Shown here piece by piece: positions 1 through 8,924 of a stretch of 64,000 nucleotides of DNA. The notes below the pieces were generated by a model, which saw only the letters and a program-made list of their open reading frames with translations, did no database searches and was not told the origin of the DNA. The translations under genes and the position numbers were made by a program. Each line of letters starts with the position of its first letter. The first letter of the stretch is position 1. Source of the stretch: Ralstonia sp. ASV6 (GTDB lineage: Bacteria > Pseudomonadota > Gammaproteobacteria > Burkholderiales > Burkholderiaceae); contig NZ_JAELUI010000001.1 of assembly GCF_016429285.1 (NCBI RefSeq), forward strand, positions 1 through 64,000. Direction: 5' to 3'.

Positions 1-102
1 TATGCCGTGCACGCAGCCGGCGTGTGGATCGAACGTCGGCTGCGCATGCCGGGCTATGGGGCCACGAGCCCTGCTATTGCAGGAGGGCCCGCCCATGCCT
101 GA
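1..102 (+). CDS. Amino-acid ABC transporter permease, C-terminal fragment
   Basis: The frame is open from the first base and ends at a TGA at 100-102, giving 33 residues that begin before the window. The tail (IERRLRMPGYG) resembles the cytoplasmic C-terminus of HisM/GlnP-type polar amino-acid permeases, which usually end with an ERRLR-type basic stretch. It overlaps the start of the next permease (ATG at 95) by 8 nt, as expected in a two-permease importer operon. Only the tail is visible, so the family call rests largely on context. Confidence 0.55.
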   Translation, partial: YAVHAAGVWIERRLRMPGYGATSPAIAGGPAHA

Positions 103-778
103 AACCCTTCTTGCGACGCTGTTGCACTGGTCGCCGGCGCTGCTGCGGGGGTTGGCCATCAATATCGGCATCAGCCTGCTTGCCGTTGGGCTGGGCACGC
201 TGATTGGGCTGGCCGTCGGTGCGTTGCATCTATCACCGGCACGCTGGGTGCAACGGCTTGCCGGCAGCTACGTCGTCGCCTTCCGCAATGCGCCTTGGCT
301 TGTGCTCGTATACGGCATTGCTTACGCCGTGCCGTTCGAGATTGTCGTGCGCGGCCATGTGTTTCCGTTTCCTGATTGGTTCAAGGTCACGCTGGCGCTG
401 GCACTGCCGGCAAGTGCACACGTGGCGGAGATCTTCCGAGGGGCGGTGCTGTCGATTCCCTCCACGCAGTGGGAAGCAGCGGCATCGCTCGCCTTCACGC
501 GCCGCGACATCCTTTGGCGCATTGTTCTGCCGCAGTGCCTGCGCCGCATGCTGCCCTCGTGGATGAACCTGTACGCGGTCATCACCATGGGCACCGCGAT
601 GGCCTCGCTGGTGGGCGTGCATGACCTGCTCGACACCGCGCAGATCGCCAGCAACACCGTCAACCGCACGCCGTTCACGGTGCTCACCTACTTCACCGTG
701 CTGGCCCTGTTCTTCGTCTATTGCTACCCGATTTCGCGCCTGACCCGGCGCCTGGAGCGCGCCCATGTCCTCGCCTGA
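95..778 (+). CDS. Amino-acid ABC transporter permease
   Basis: A 227-residue inner-membrane permease of the polar amino-acid uptake family (HisM/GlnP type), moving substrate across the cytoplasmic membrane together with the ATPase that follows. Several hydrophobic segments are visible. The EAA-type loop that docks the ATPase (EAAASLAFTRRDILWRIVLP) lies about two thirds along, with Ala in place of the usual Gly. The start at 95 is preferred over an upstream in-frame ATG at 2 because AGGAGG lies 8 nt before it. It overlaps the fragment upstream and the ATPase downstream (14 nt), so the three are one operon. The substrate cannot be read from the sequence. The neighbouring cystathionine lyase, rhodanese and cysteine-dioxygenase-like genes suggest a sulfur amino acid, which is inference. 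Confidence 0.85.
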   Translation: MPETLLATLLHWSPALLRGLAINIGISLLAVGLGTLIGLAVGALHLSPARWVQRLAGSYVVAFRNAPWLVLVYGIAYAVPFEIVVRGHVFPFPDWFKVTLALALPASAHVAEIFRGAVLSIPSTQWEAAASLAFTRRDILWRIVLPQCLRRMLPSWMNLYAVITMGTAMASLVGVHDLLDTAQIASNTVNRTPFTVLTYFTVLALFFVYCYPISRLTRRLERAHVLA

Positions 779-1619
779 TCTGCTGCCCCTTGATGAGCCT
801 GCCGCCAGTGCCGCACTCGTTGCGTTGCGCGATGTGCATCTGACCTTTGGCACCACACCTGTATTGCGCGGCATCGACCTCGACGTGCATCGTGGCCAGG
901 CCGTGTCGATCATCGGGCCTTCCGGCTCAGGCAAGTCGACGCTCCTGCGTTGCATCAGCGGGCTGCTGCAGCCGCAACGCGGCAGTGTGACGGTGGACGG
1001 CATCCGCGTCGACCAGCTCGCCACCGAGGCCGACACCATCGCCCTGCGCAAGCGCATCGGCTTCGTGTTCCAGCAGTACAACCTGTTTCCGCACCTGAGC
1101 GTGCTGGACAACCTGACGGCTGCCCCCGTGCGCGTGCTCGGCCGAACCAAACAAGAGGCCGAAGCCGATGCACATGCCCTGCTCAAGAAGGTGGGCCTGG
1201 CCGACAAGGCACACGCCTATCCGGGCCAACTCTCGGGTGGCCAGCAGCAACGCGTGGCGATTGCCCGGGCGCTGGCAATGCGGCCCGAGCTGATCCTGTT
1301 TGACGAGGTGACCTCTGCACTGGACCCGGAAACCGTGGGCGAGGTGCTCAACGTGATCGGAGAACTGGTCGACGATGGGCTGACCTGCGTACTGGTAACG
1401 CACGAAATGGCCTTCGCACGCGCCATCAGCGATGCAGTGGTGTTTACCGAGCACGGCGTGGTGGTGGAACGCGGCCCTGCAGAGCAAGTGTTCTCGTCAC
1501 CGGTGAGCGCGCGCACGCGGGCATTTCTGTCACGCGCGTTGTCGGGGCACACCGGAACGCGGCCACCGGCATATGCACCGTGGCACGCCGCCTTTGCAAG
1601 CGCGGCGTTCGCCGTCTGA
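765..1619 (+). CDS. Amino-acid ABC transporter ATP-binding protein
   Basis: A 284-residue ABC ATPase that powers the importer formed with the two upstream permeases. Walker A is GPSGSGKST at residues 51-59, the signature LSGGQQQR lies near residue 155, and Walker B is LILFDE followed by the D-loop SALD. This is the GlnQ/HisP arrangement for polar amino acids. The length is slightly above the usual 240-250 because of about 20 extra N-terminal residues and an Ala/Pro-rich tail. The start overlaps the permease by 14 nt. No periplasmic binding protein is in the window; it is presumably upstream. Confidence 0.9.
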   Translation: MSSPDLLPLDEPAASAALVALRDVHLTFGTTPVLRGIDLDVHRGQAVSIIGPSGSGKSTLLRCISGLLQPQRGSVTVDGIRVDQLATEADTIALRKRIGFVFQQYNLFPHLSVLDNLTAAPVRVLGRTKQEAEADAHALLKKVGLADKAHAYPGQLSGGQQQRVAIARALAMRPELILFDEVTSALDPETVGEVLNVIGELVDDGLTCVLVTHEMAFARAISDAVVFTEHGVVVERGPAEQVFSSPVSARTRAFLSRALSGHTGTRPPAYAPWHAAFASAAFAV

Positions 1620-1630
1620 TCCCTTCCCGC

Positions 1631-2854
1631 TTATCCGCCAATGGCGTGCAGCTCTGCCACTCGGGCATGCTGCAGCGCCTGCTCCAGATCGGCAATCAGG
1701 TCATCGGCATCCTCCAGGCCAACGTGCAGGCGCAACACGGCGCCGCCGCGGTTCCATTGCGCATGGTCTGACAGACGCTCGGGCGCAACCACCGTGACAA
1801 GGCTTTCATAGCCACCCCACGAGGCGCCAATGGCGAAGAGCCGCAACGCGTCAGCAACGCGCTCCGCTGCGTACTGATCCGCATCCTTCAGCACGAAGGA
1901 AACCAGCCCGTTGGCGCCCGAGAAATCGCGTTTCCACAGCGCGTGACCGGGGTCGTCCGGCAATGCCGGATAGAACACCTGGCCAACGCCTGGCTGCGCT
2001 TGCAGCCATTGCGCGACACGTGTTGCGTTGCGCTGGTGCTGTGCCATCCGCACAGGTAGCGTGCGCACGCCGCGCAAGGCCAGGTAGGCATCATCCGCGC
2101 CAATGGTCAGGCCCAGCACGTCGTGAGCGGCGGCAATGCGGGTGGCCACGGCCTCAGTGCGCGCAATCACGGCACCCAGCATCACATCGGAATGCCCAGC
2201 CACGTACTTGGTGGCGGCCAGCACCGAAACATCGGCACCCGCCTCAAGCGGACGGAACAGAATGCCGGAGGCCCACGTGTTGTCCGTCGCCAGCACGATG
2301 TCGTGCCGCCGCGCTACACGGGCAATGGCCTCCAGATCGTAGATCTCGTACAGCAGCGACCCGGGCGACTCAGTAAAGATCAACCGCGTATGCGGTCGAA
2401 TGGCCGCTTCGAGCCGCCCATCATTGGGCTCGACATACGACACCTCAATCCCCAATCGCTGCAGCAGCAGGGCATCCAGCCGGCGCACGGGCGCATAGAT
2501 GCTGTCGGTCACGATCACGTGATCACCGGGCGAGAGCAACGCCAGAAACGTCAACGAGATGGCCGACAAGCCCGACGGCACAAGAAACGCCCGCACACCG
2601 CCCTCCAACGCCAGCAGCGCATCTTCCAGCGCGCGGTGCGTCTGCGAGCCATGGCGGCCGTAGCTGGCGATGTTCTCGCCTGCCTTGCGGCGGGCATGCA
2701 CAGCGTGCAGAGCCGCCGTACTGGCATGACGCACGGTGCTGGTGCGTTCAACAGGCACATTGACGGGCGCGGTTCCGTCAACAAACGGCGGACTGCCCGC
2801 GTGGATGATGCGCGTGGCAAGCGCTTCAGGCACGTTGTGGGATGCTCGCGTCAT
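1631..2854 (-). CDS. metC: Cystathionine beta-lyase-like PLP enzyme
   Basis: A 407-residue cytoplasmic enzyme of the Cys/Met metabolism PLP-dependent family. Members cleave cystathionine or related thioethers, or make them by gamma-replacement. The PLP lysine is K216 in AATKYVAGHSD and the pyridine-nitrogen aspartate is D191 in DNTWASG, both in standard places. The N-terminal TRIIHAG and the length fit MetC. The start codon overlaps the stop of the rhodanese gene upstream (ATGA at 2851-2854), so the two are translated together. Pairing with a sulfurtransferase and a nearby cysteine-dioxygenase-like gene points to catabolism of sulfur amino acids. The exact substrate within the family is not certain from sequence. 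Confidence 0.82.
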   Translation of the reverse strand: MTRASHNVPEALATRIIHAGSPPFVDGTAPVNVPVERTSTVRHASTAALHAVHARRKAGENIASYGRHGSQTHRALEDALLALEGGVRAFLVPSGLSAISLTFLALLSPGDHVIVTDSIYAPVRRLDALLLQRLGIEVSYVEPNDGRLEAAIRPHTRLIFTESPGSLLYEIYDLEAIARVARRHDIVLATDNTWASGILFRPLEAGADVSVLAATKYVAGHSDVMLGAVIARTEAVATRIAAAHDVLGLTIGADDAYLALRGVRTLPVRMAQHQRNATRVAQWLQAQPGVGQVFYPALPDDPGHALWKRDFSGANGLVSFVLKDADQYAAERVADALRLFAIGASWGGYESLVTVVAPERLSDHAQWNRGGAVLRLHVGLEDADDLIADLEQALQHARVAELHAIGG

Positions 2855-4470
2855 TCGGCCACCACCTCCGCCGTTTCGCTGACGAGCGCGCTCGGGCTGA
2901 CGAGCGCGAACAGCGCGCGCTCTTGCGCATCGAGTTGCGCCACCAGTCCGATCTCCCAGGCGAGATAGCCGCGCGCGGCGTCAAGGTTGCCGTCATGCCG
3001 GTCGTGCACGAAGAAGAGGTAGTCGATGCGCTCGGCGTCTGCCGGCAGTTCCGGCGTTGCTTCAAGCGGATACCCAACGGCATGCCACGCGACAACACCA
3101 CCTTCGAGACGCCGTACGGAAGCCACACCCTGCTCCAACAGGTCCACCGCCGCAAGCGCGCTGACTGAAGCGTCATCGTCAACCAGCACAACCTGTGCGC
3201 CTCGCACGTCGTGTAACTGTCGCCGCGTGGCCCAGCGTGCGCCAGGAATATGCGCCGTGCGATAGGCCGCGCTGCTGCGCAGGTCGAACAACACGACCTC
3301 GCCATGCGCGAATGCGTTACGTAGCGTGCCCGCGTCGATACCCGCAGGTGGAGCGGGCTGCCACGGCGTGTCGCGTGTCGCCAGCAAGGCGACATTCGCT
3401 TCGCTCACACCGCCTTCCAGCACTGCGGCATCGTGCCCCAGCTGGTGCAACCAACTGGCGATCACGGGGGCGCGGATGCCGTCATCGTCGAAGACGATCA
3501 ACCACGCGCCGCGCACGCCGACATACTGGTCAGTCGCCTGCAGCAACTGGCCGCCCGGCGCATGCACGGCACCGGGCAGGCTGCCGCGCGCAAAGGCGTC
3601 AGCGGTGCGCACATCGAGCAGGAAGACCGTACGCACTCCACGCTGGCGCTCGGCTTGGACCGCCGCCGCGGTGACTGTCGACACGGCAAAGCGGTGAGAC
3701 AGACCCTCCACGGCATCCTTCGCGCGCCGGCGTGCCGGCACGTCGATCGTGTCTGGGTAGCAGCGGTCGGCGCCATGCTCCAACGTCAGGCCGTGCAACT
3801 GCCAGCCTTGCGTACCGTTTTCCAGCGCGTAGATCGGATTGGGCAGGCCCAGATTGCGCAGCGTCTGCGCACCGATGATGCTGCGTGTACGCCCCGCGCA
3901 ATTGACGACAACCGGTGTGTCGTCATTCGGCACAAGCGCATGCACGCGCAGTGCCAGCTCACCGTTCGGGCAAGCAATGGCGCCGGGAATGGTCATGCGG
4001 CGGTACTCGCTGACGGTGCGCCCATCGAGCAGCACGTGGCGCTTGTGTTCGCGCTGCCAGGCGGCCAGTTCACCCGCCGTGATATGCGGTGTTTGATAAG
4101 CCAACTCGGCCAGTTCACCAAACGTCTTGGATGGCACGTTGATGCCTTTGAACAGCGCGAACCCGGCGGCCTGCCAGGCGGCATTGCCGCCTTCCAGCAC
4201 ATGCACGCGCTCGTAGCCGAGATCGAGCAGGCGCCGGCCAGCCAGCGCGGAAAGCGCTCCACCATCGGCATCCGTCACCACCAGCCTGACATTGCGCCGG
4301 GGCACAAGACGCACGGCATCGATCTCCAGCCGGCTGTACGGCGCGGGGGTTGCCAGAAAGAGATGCCCCTCGCCAAATTCACCGGCCTCGCGCACGTCTA
4401 GCAGTGCGATCTCTGCACCGTCGTGGAGCCACGCCTTCAACGTGACGGCATCAATGGAAGGAACAGACAT
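2851..4470 (-). CDS. Four-domain rhodanese-like sulfurtransferase
   Basis: A 539-residue protein made of four consecutive rhodanese folds, each opening with a LLDVR/LLDGR/LFDLR strand (about residues 10-105, 125-215, 265-355 and 365-450). Rhodaneses move sulfane sulfur through an active-site Cys. Only the second domain has one, C191 in CAGRTRS. The equivalent loops of domains 1, 3 and 4 carry Asp (TDADGG, FDDDGI, VDDDAS), so these look catalytically inactive and may be structural or substrate-binding. It is followed with 4-nt overlap by the metC-like lyase, which suggests sulfur released from cysteine or cystathionine is handed to this protein. The start at 4470 faces the divergent cysteine-dioxygenase-like gene across about 160 bp. 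Confidence 0.85.
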   Translation of the reverse strand: MSVPSIDAVTLKAWLHDGAEIALLDVREAGEFGEGHLFLATPAPYSRLEIDAVRLVPRRNVRLVVTDADGGALSALAGRRLLDLGYERVHVLEGGNAAWQAAGFALFKGINVPSKTFGELAELAYQTPHITAGELAAWQREHKRHVLLDGRTVSEYRRMTIPGAIACPNGELALRVHALVPNDDTPVVVNCAGRTRSIIGAQTLRNLGLPNPIYALENGTQGWQLHGLTLEHGADRCYPDTIDVPARRRAKDAVEGLSHRFAVSTVTAAAVQAERQRGVRTVFLLDVRTADAFARGSLPGAVHAPGGQLLQATDQYVGVRGAWLIVFDDDGIRAPVIASWLHQLGHDAAVLEGGVSEANVALLATRDTPWQPAPPAGIDAGTLRNAFAHGEVVLFDLRSSAAYRTAHIPGARWATRRQLHDVRGAQVVLVDDDASVSALAAVDLLEQGVASVRRLEGGVVAWHAVGYPLEATPELPADAERIDYLFFVHDRHDGNLDAARGYLAWEIGLVAQLDAQERALFALVSPSALVSETAEVVAE

Positions 4471-4634
4471 GCGGGCCTCGCGCGTTAACGGAAAGGCCCA
4501 TGGTAGGCACGCCGGCCCACGCCCGCGAACGAACCGATGCGTCTATACATATGCGGGATGCTGCGTTGGTGGTGCGTGCCCGGCGCCCTACACTGGGGCG
4601 TCTCTCCTCTGCCATTCATTGTTCCCAACGCGCC

Positions 4635-5240
4635 ATGAGCCTCCCCCAGCAACGGGACCACGCGGTCCGTCAAACCCTCATCGCTATTCGTGCCATTGCT
4701 GCGCAGGATGGCATCACCTACGCGTCACTCGCCCGCATTGCTGATCGGCTGCAGGAACTGGCCGCGCAAGAGGCGCTGTTTCCCTTCGACGCCTTCCCGC
4801 CGCCCCCGGCAGACGACGCCGATGCCTCCAGCCGCTACCTGCTGCATGAAGAGGCCGACAAGACCTTCGCGCTGTACTTGAATTCGATCAACCCCGGCAA
4901 GATCACGCCGCCCCACAACCACACCACGTGGGCAGTCATCGTTGCACTGGAAGGCGAAGAGTTGAACCGCGTGTACCTCCGCACGGATGATGGCCGCGAC
5001 CCGGAGCGGGCCACGCTCGCCCTGTCGCGCGAGGTGGTCGTGCAACCCGGCACGCCCATCACGTTTCTTGCGGATGACATCCACAGCATCCACGTGGTCG
5101 GCAACAAGCCCACGCGCCACTTCCACCTGTACGGCCGCGCGCTGGAAACGCTCACTGGCCGCGTCGGCTTTGACCTCGCCACGGGGCGCGTGCTGAACTA
5201 CAATCGCAACTACATGAGCGCGACCAGGCAGGCCGCCTGA
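4635..5240 (+). CDS. Cysteine-dioxygenase-like cupin
   Basis: A 201-residue cupin of the cysteine or thiol dioxygenase group. These enzymes bind Fe(II) through three histidines and oxidise a thiol to a sulfinate. The first cupin motif is PPHNHTTWAV with H94 and H96. The second histidine region is DDIHSIHVVGN (H150, H153), followed by RHFHLYG. The first Met of a recognisable N-terminus is at 4635; in-frame codons upstream run through the intergenic region and have no family-like sequence. It diverges from the rhodanese-metC pair, which fits removal of excess cysteine or a mercapto-acid. Cysteine versus 3-mercaptopropionate cannot be decided here. Confidence 0.75.
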   Translation: MSLPQQRDHAVRQTLIAIRAIAAQDGITYASLARIADRLQELAAQEALFPFDAFPPPPADDADASSRYLLHEEADKTFALYLNSINPGKITPPHNHTTWAVIVALEGEELNRVYLRTDDGRDPERATLALSREVVVQPGTPITFLADDIHSIHVVGNKPTRHFHLYGRALETLTGRVGFDLATGRVLNYNRNYMSATRQAA

Positions 5241-5247
5241 CCGCGCG

Positions 5248-6201
5248 CTACGTCGTCTTGCGCGCAGCGCCTGCCGCGGCCTGGCGCGGCATCCGGCCCA
5301 GCACCGGCTTCAGTACCGGCGCCTGCAGGGCCAGAAAATCCCACAGCCGATTGGCGACGGGCCCGTGCGGCCGATCACGCCGGCGCGCCACCGCCAAGTC
5401 CTGGATCATGCCGGGGAAGTGCTTGCCGGCAATCGACAGCAGACGCCCCTCGCGCAATTCCGCCTCGATCATGAAGCGCGGCAGATGCCCCCACGCCATG
5501 CCGTGCACGATCAGTTCTTTCTTCATCAGCTGATCCGGCACGAAACACTGCGGGGCCCCCTCCACCACGTAGTGGGCCTGCGACGACGGCTGACGCGCCG
5601 AGTCATTGATCACGCATTGCATGAAGCGCTGCATCTGCTGCGGCGTGATGCCGGACGTTGGCTGAAAAGGCAAGAAGCCAGGCGCGACCACCGGCACCAT
5701 TGCGATCTTGCCCAGGTCGATCCACTCCATGCGCACATCGCCTTTCGGCACACGGTGCACGATCAGATCGGCCTCGTCTTCCAGCAAGCGCTCCCAAGGG
5801 CCGGTCACGGCTTCGAACTGCAACTGCAGGCGCGTTTGCGGGCATTGGCCGAAGAACTGGCTGAGCAACGCCAACACCGGCTGCAACGGGCACAGATCGC
5901 CCAGCACTACGCGCAACTCGGCTTCCTCCCCCATGGCCAGTTGCCGGGCATGGGTGCGCAGTTCTTCGCTCTCCCGCAGCAACGACTGGACCTTGCGATG
6001 GAAGGACTGGCCCGCTTCCGTCAATCGCACCCGATAGCCACTGCGGTCCAGCAGGCTCAAGCCCAGTTGCTCCTCCAACTTGGCCACCGCGGCAAACACC
6101 GAGGGGTGCGAGCGGTGCAACCGGTCAGCCGCAGCCTGGAAGCTGCCCCCTGCCACAACCGCATCGAAGCACTGCAACTCGTGGAGCGTGAAGCTCGCCA
6201 T
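5248..6201 (-). CDS. LysR-family transcriptional regulator
   Basis: A 317-residue LysR-type regulator. The N-terminal winged helix-turn-helix covers about residues 1-60 (LHELQCFDAVVAGGSFQAAADRLHRSHPSVFAAVAKLEEQLG) and is followed by the linker helix and a periplasmic-binding-protein-like effector domain. It is divergent from the pcaD-like hydrolase across 98 bp, the usual arrangement for a LysR protein controlling its neighbour. The last about 20 residues (MPRQAAAGAARKTT) are basic and look unstructured. The effector is unknown. Confidence 0.85.
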   Translation of the reverse strand: MASFTLHELQCFDAVVAGGSFQAAADRLHRSHPSVFAAVAKLEEQLGLSLLDRSGYRVRLTEAGQSFHRKVQSLLRESEELRTHARQLAMGEEAELRVVLGDLCPLQPVLALLSQFFGQCPQTRLQLQFEAVTGPWERLLEDEADLIVHRVPKGDVRMEWIDLGKIAMVPVVAPGFLPFQPTSGITPQQMQRFMQCVINDSARQPSSQAHYVVEGAPQCFVPDQLMKKELIVHGMAWGHLPRFMIEAELREGRLLSIAGKHFPGMIQDLAVARRRDRPHGPVANRLWDFLALQAPVLKPVLGRMPRQAAAGAARKTT

Positions 6202-6299
6202 TGTCGATTTAACCTACAAAGTTCTTTCAAACTTGATAGTATCCATGAAATAGTCCGGATTCTAGGATGACTCCACCTCAACACGTTCTGGAGCCCATC

Positions 6300-7115
6300 A
6301 TGGAATCTCACAACACCCTCTCGTTCATCACCACCGGCGACGGCGTACGTCTGGCTTATCGCTTTGACGGTTCGACCGACAAGCCCGTCCTGTTGCTGTC
6401 CAACTCCATCGGCACCGACCTGCATATGTGGGACGTGACGGTGCCGCAGCTTGCCGAGCACTTCTACGTGCTGCGCTATGACGCGCGCGGTCACGGTGCG
6501 TCCGACGCGCCCACCGGGCTGTACTCGCTCGATCGACTTGGGCGCGATGTCGTGGAGCTGCTCGACGCGCTCGGCCTGCAGCGCGTGCACATGCTGGGGC
6601 TGTCGTTGGGGGGCATCGTTGCGCAATGGTTGGCCATCCACGTCCCGGAACGCATTGACCGCCTGGTACTGTCGAACACCGCTGCCCACATTGGCCCGAC
6701 GCAGTACTTTGACAACGCCATTGCGGAGTTGCAGCGCGCCCCCGACATGCAGGAGACGGCCGAAACCTTCCTGCGCAACTGGTTCCCGGCACACATGCTG
6801 GAAGCGCATCACCCGGCGGTCGAACCGTTCCGCCGCGCTTTGCTGGCGACGCCCCGCGAGGGCATCATTGGCGGCTGGACTGCGGTGCGCGATTCTGACC
6901 TGCGCCGCACAATCGCGCTCATCCCGCATCCCACGCTGGTCATTGCGGGCCAGCACGATACGGTGACATCTGCACGCCACGGAGAGGAGATCGCCGCTGC
7001 CATTCCGGGCGCACAGCTGCGCATGCTGGACACCGTGCACCTCGCCAACGTGGAGGCGCCAGACGCGTTTATCGAACTGGTGCTGGATTTCCTGGCCGTG
7101 CACGAGCCGGCCTAA
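6300..7115 (+). CDS. pcaD: 3-oxoadipate enol-lactonase-like alpha/beta hydrolase
   Basis: A 271-residue alpha/beta hydrolase resembling PcaD, which opens 3-oxoadipate enol-lactone in the beta-ketoadipate pathway of aromatic degradation. The nucleophile elbow is GLSLGG with S102. The oxyanion-side SNSIGTDLHMWD is typical of PcaD, as are the acid in AGQHDTVT and the catalytic His in DTVHLANVE. The start at 6300 gives the family length; an in-frame ATG at 6267 adds 11 non-conserved residues. No other pca genes are beside it, so an alternative role on another lactone or ester is possible. The divergent LysR gene is a likely regulator. Confidence 0.75.
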   Translation: MESHNTLSFITTGDGVRLAYRFDGSTDKPVLLLSNSIGTDLHMWDVTVPQLAEHFYVLRYDARGHGASDAPTGLYSLDRLGRDVVELLDALGLQRVHMLGLSLGGIVAQWLAIHVPERIDRLVLSNTAAHIGPTQYFDNAIAELQRAPDMQETAETFLRNWFPAHMLEAHHPAVEPFRRALLATPREGIIGGWTAVRDSDLRRTIALIPHPTLVIAGQHDTVTSARHGEEIAAAIPGAQLRMLDTVHLANVEAPDAFIELVLDFLAVHEPA

Positions 7116-7185
7116 CGCATCACCATGCCGCAACCCGCCCGGTTGCGGTTAACATGGCGGCCATCCAACCGATGTGCCGCCAGAC

Positions 7186-7806
7186 ATGTCCCGCGTCAAG
7201 AACGAAGACGAATTCGAACTGCGCCGCGAAAGCGTGCTCGACACCGCCGCTGAAGCCTTTGCGGCCGACAGCTACCCGAGCGTGTCGATGAACCAGCTCG
7301 CCGCCGCCTGTGGTGGCTCGAAGTCGCGCCTGTATCACTACTATGAAGGCAAGGAAGCGATCCTCTTCGATCTGCTCGACCGCTACACCACGCGGCTGGC
7401 CGATCTGGTCGAACGCGCGGAAAGCGATGCGCTGCACGCCAAGCTGTCGGCACGCGCCACGCTGCACCTGCTGATCCGCACCTTCCTGGCGGAATACGCG
7501 ACGTCGCGTACGCGGCACGTGGCGCTGCTCAACGACGTGAAGTACCTGTCGCCCGAACAGCGCGACATCGTGCTCGCGCGTGAGCGGAATGTGGTGGCGG
7601 CCGTGGGCCGGCAGCTCGGCGCAGCCTACCCGGACAAGGTGGACGAGGCCAACCGCACGCCCATCACGATGATGCTGTTCGGCATGATGAACTGGACGTT
7701 CACCTGGCTCAAACCCGATGGCCCACTATCGTATGAAGGCTATGCCGAGATGGTGATCGAGATGCTGGAGAACGGGCTCGGCGGCCCGAACGATAAGAAG
7801 GGCTGA
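7186..7806 (+). CDS. paaR: TetR-family regulator, probable PaaR
   Basis: A 206-residue TetR-type repressor. The N-terminal DNA-binding helices span about residues 10-55 (SVSMNQLAAACGGSKSRLYHYYEGKEAILFDLL) and a helical ligand domain follows. It is convergent with paaE, their ends being 3 bp apart. Betaproteobacteria commonly control paa genes with a TetR protein that senses phenylacetyl-CoA or a derivative; that part is family knowledge. The matching palindrome in front of paaA at 11690-11701 supports the assignment. ATG 7186 is chosen over a GTG at 7174, but the spacing to a ribosome site is poor for both. Confidence 0.7.
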   Translation: MSRVKNEDEFELRRESVLDTAAEAFAADSYPSVSMNQLAAACGGSKSRLYHYYEGKEAILFDLLDRYTTRLADLVERAESDALHAKLSARATLHLLIRTFLAEYATSRTRHVALLNDVKYLSPEQRDIVLARERNVVAAVGRQLGAAYPDKVDEANRTPITMMLFGMMNWTFTWLKPDGPLSYEGYAEMVIEMLENGLGGPNDKKG

Positions 7807-7809
7807 TGA

Positions 7810-8910
7810 TCAACGTTCGTCGTAGCTGACGACAACACGCTGCGTGAGCGGCCGCGCCTGGCACGTCAGCACAAAGCCTTGCTGGATCTCCCAGTCTTCC
7901 AGCGTGAAGTTCTTCTCCATCTCCACGCGCCCTTCCAGCACCTTGGCACGACACGTGCAGCACACGCCGCCCTTGCACGCATAGGGCAAGCCCAGCCCAG
8001 CATTCAGCGCGCTGTCGAGCACCTTGGCGTCTCCCGCCATCGGCACCTCGTGCGACTTACCGTCGAGCACCACCGTCAACGCCACATCACCAGCCACAGC
8101 CGCGCGCTTGCGTGCTTTGGCCGATTCAGTCGACGCGTCGCCCACCGGCACGCCAAAGCGCTCCGCATGCACGCGCTCGCGCGGTACGCCGCACTCCAGT
8201 AGCGCAGCCTCTACCGCATCGATCATTGTGGATGGCCCACAGATGAAAGCGGCGTCGATATCGCCGGGTGGAATCAGTGCATCCAGAAAGGCATGCGTCT
8301 TCGCACCATCCAGCCGCCCGTTGAACAGCGCAATCTCCTGCGCCTGGCGCGACAGCACGTGATACAGCGCAAACCGATCGAGATAGCGGTCTTTCAGGTC
8401 TTCCAGCGCCTCGCCAAAGATGATGCTGTCGATGCTGCGATTGCCATAGACCAGCGTGAAGCGGCTGTGCGGCTCGGCCGCCAGCGTGGTCTTGATGAGC
8501 GAGAGGATGGGCGTGATGCCGCTGCCGGCGGCAAAGGCAACATAGTGGCGCGCGCTTTCCGCAGCGAGTGGAACGTAGAAGCGGCCGTCGGGTGGCAGCA
8601 CGTCGAGCGCCTGCCCCACGCGAATGCGGTCGTGCAGATGGTTGGAGAACACACCCGCGTCCACACGCTTAACGGCCACGCGTAGCTCGCCATGCGCGTC
8701 GTAGTCCTGCACAGAGCAGCAGATGGAGTACGAGCGCCGCACGTCATCCTGCCCTTGCTCGGGCACCGGCATGCGCAGCGTCAGAAACTGGCCCTGCTTG
8801 AAGCGATACGCGTCGCGCAAGTCGTCCGGCACATCAAAGCGCACGGAAATCGTATCGGCCGTCTCGCCGCGCACTTCGGCAACACGCAGCGGGTGAAATT
8901 GCGGGGTCAT
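7810..8910 (-). CDS. paaE: Phenylacetyl-CoA epoxidase, reductase subunit PaaE
   Basis: A 366-residue oxidoreductase that passes electrons from NADPH to the PaaABC(D) di-iron epoxidase, which activates the ring of phenylacetyl-CoA. The N-terminal FAD-binding domain contains RRSYSICCS, the NAD-binding region contains AAGSGITPILS and FICGPSTMID, and the C-terminal plant-type [2Fe-2S] domain carries the cysteines of YACKGGVCCTCRAKV. Domain order and length match PaaE. It is the last gene of the paaABCDE operon, 14 bp after paaD. Confidence 0.93.
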   Translation of the reverse strand: MTPQFHPLRVAEVRGETADTISVRFDVPDDLRDAYRFKQGQFLTLRMPVPEQGQDDVRRSYSICCSVQDYDAHGELRVAVKRVDAGVFSNHLHDRIRVGQALDVLPPDGRFYVPLAAESARHYVAFAAGSGITPILSLIKTTLAAEPHSRFTLVYGNRSIDSIIFGEALEDLKDRYLDRFALYHVLSRQAQEIALFNGRLDGAKTHAFLDALIPPGDIDAAFICGPSTMIDAVEAALLECGVPRERVHAERFGVPVGDASTESAKARKRAAVAGDVALTVVLDGKSHEVPMAGDAKVLDSALNAGLGLPYACKGGVCCTCRAKVLEGRVEMEKNFTLEDWEIQQGFVLTCQARPLTQRVVVSYDER

Positions 8911-8924
8911 GGCGATCGTTTCGT

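Noticed and set aside
233-1207. Minus-strand open frame opposite the ABC importer genes
   Set aside because: It is Arg/His/Gln-rich antisense sequence; the plus-strand permease and ATPase are clearly coding.
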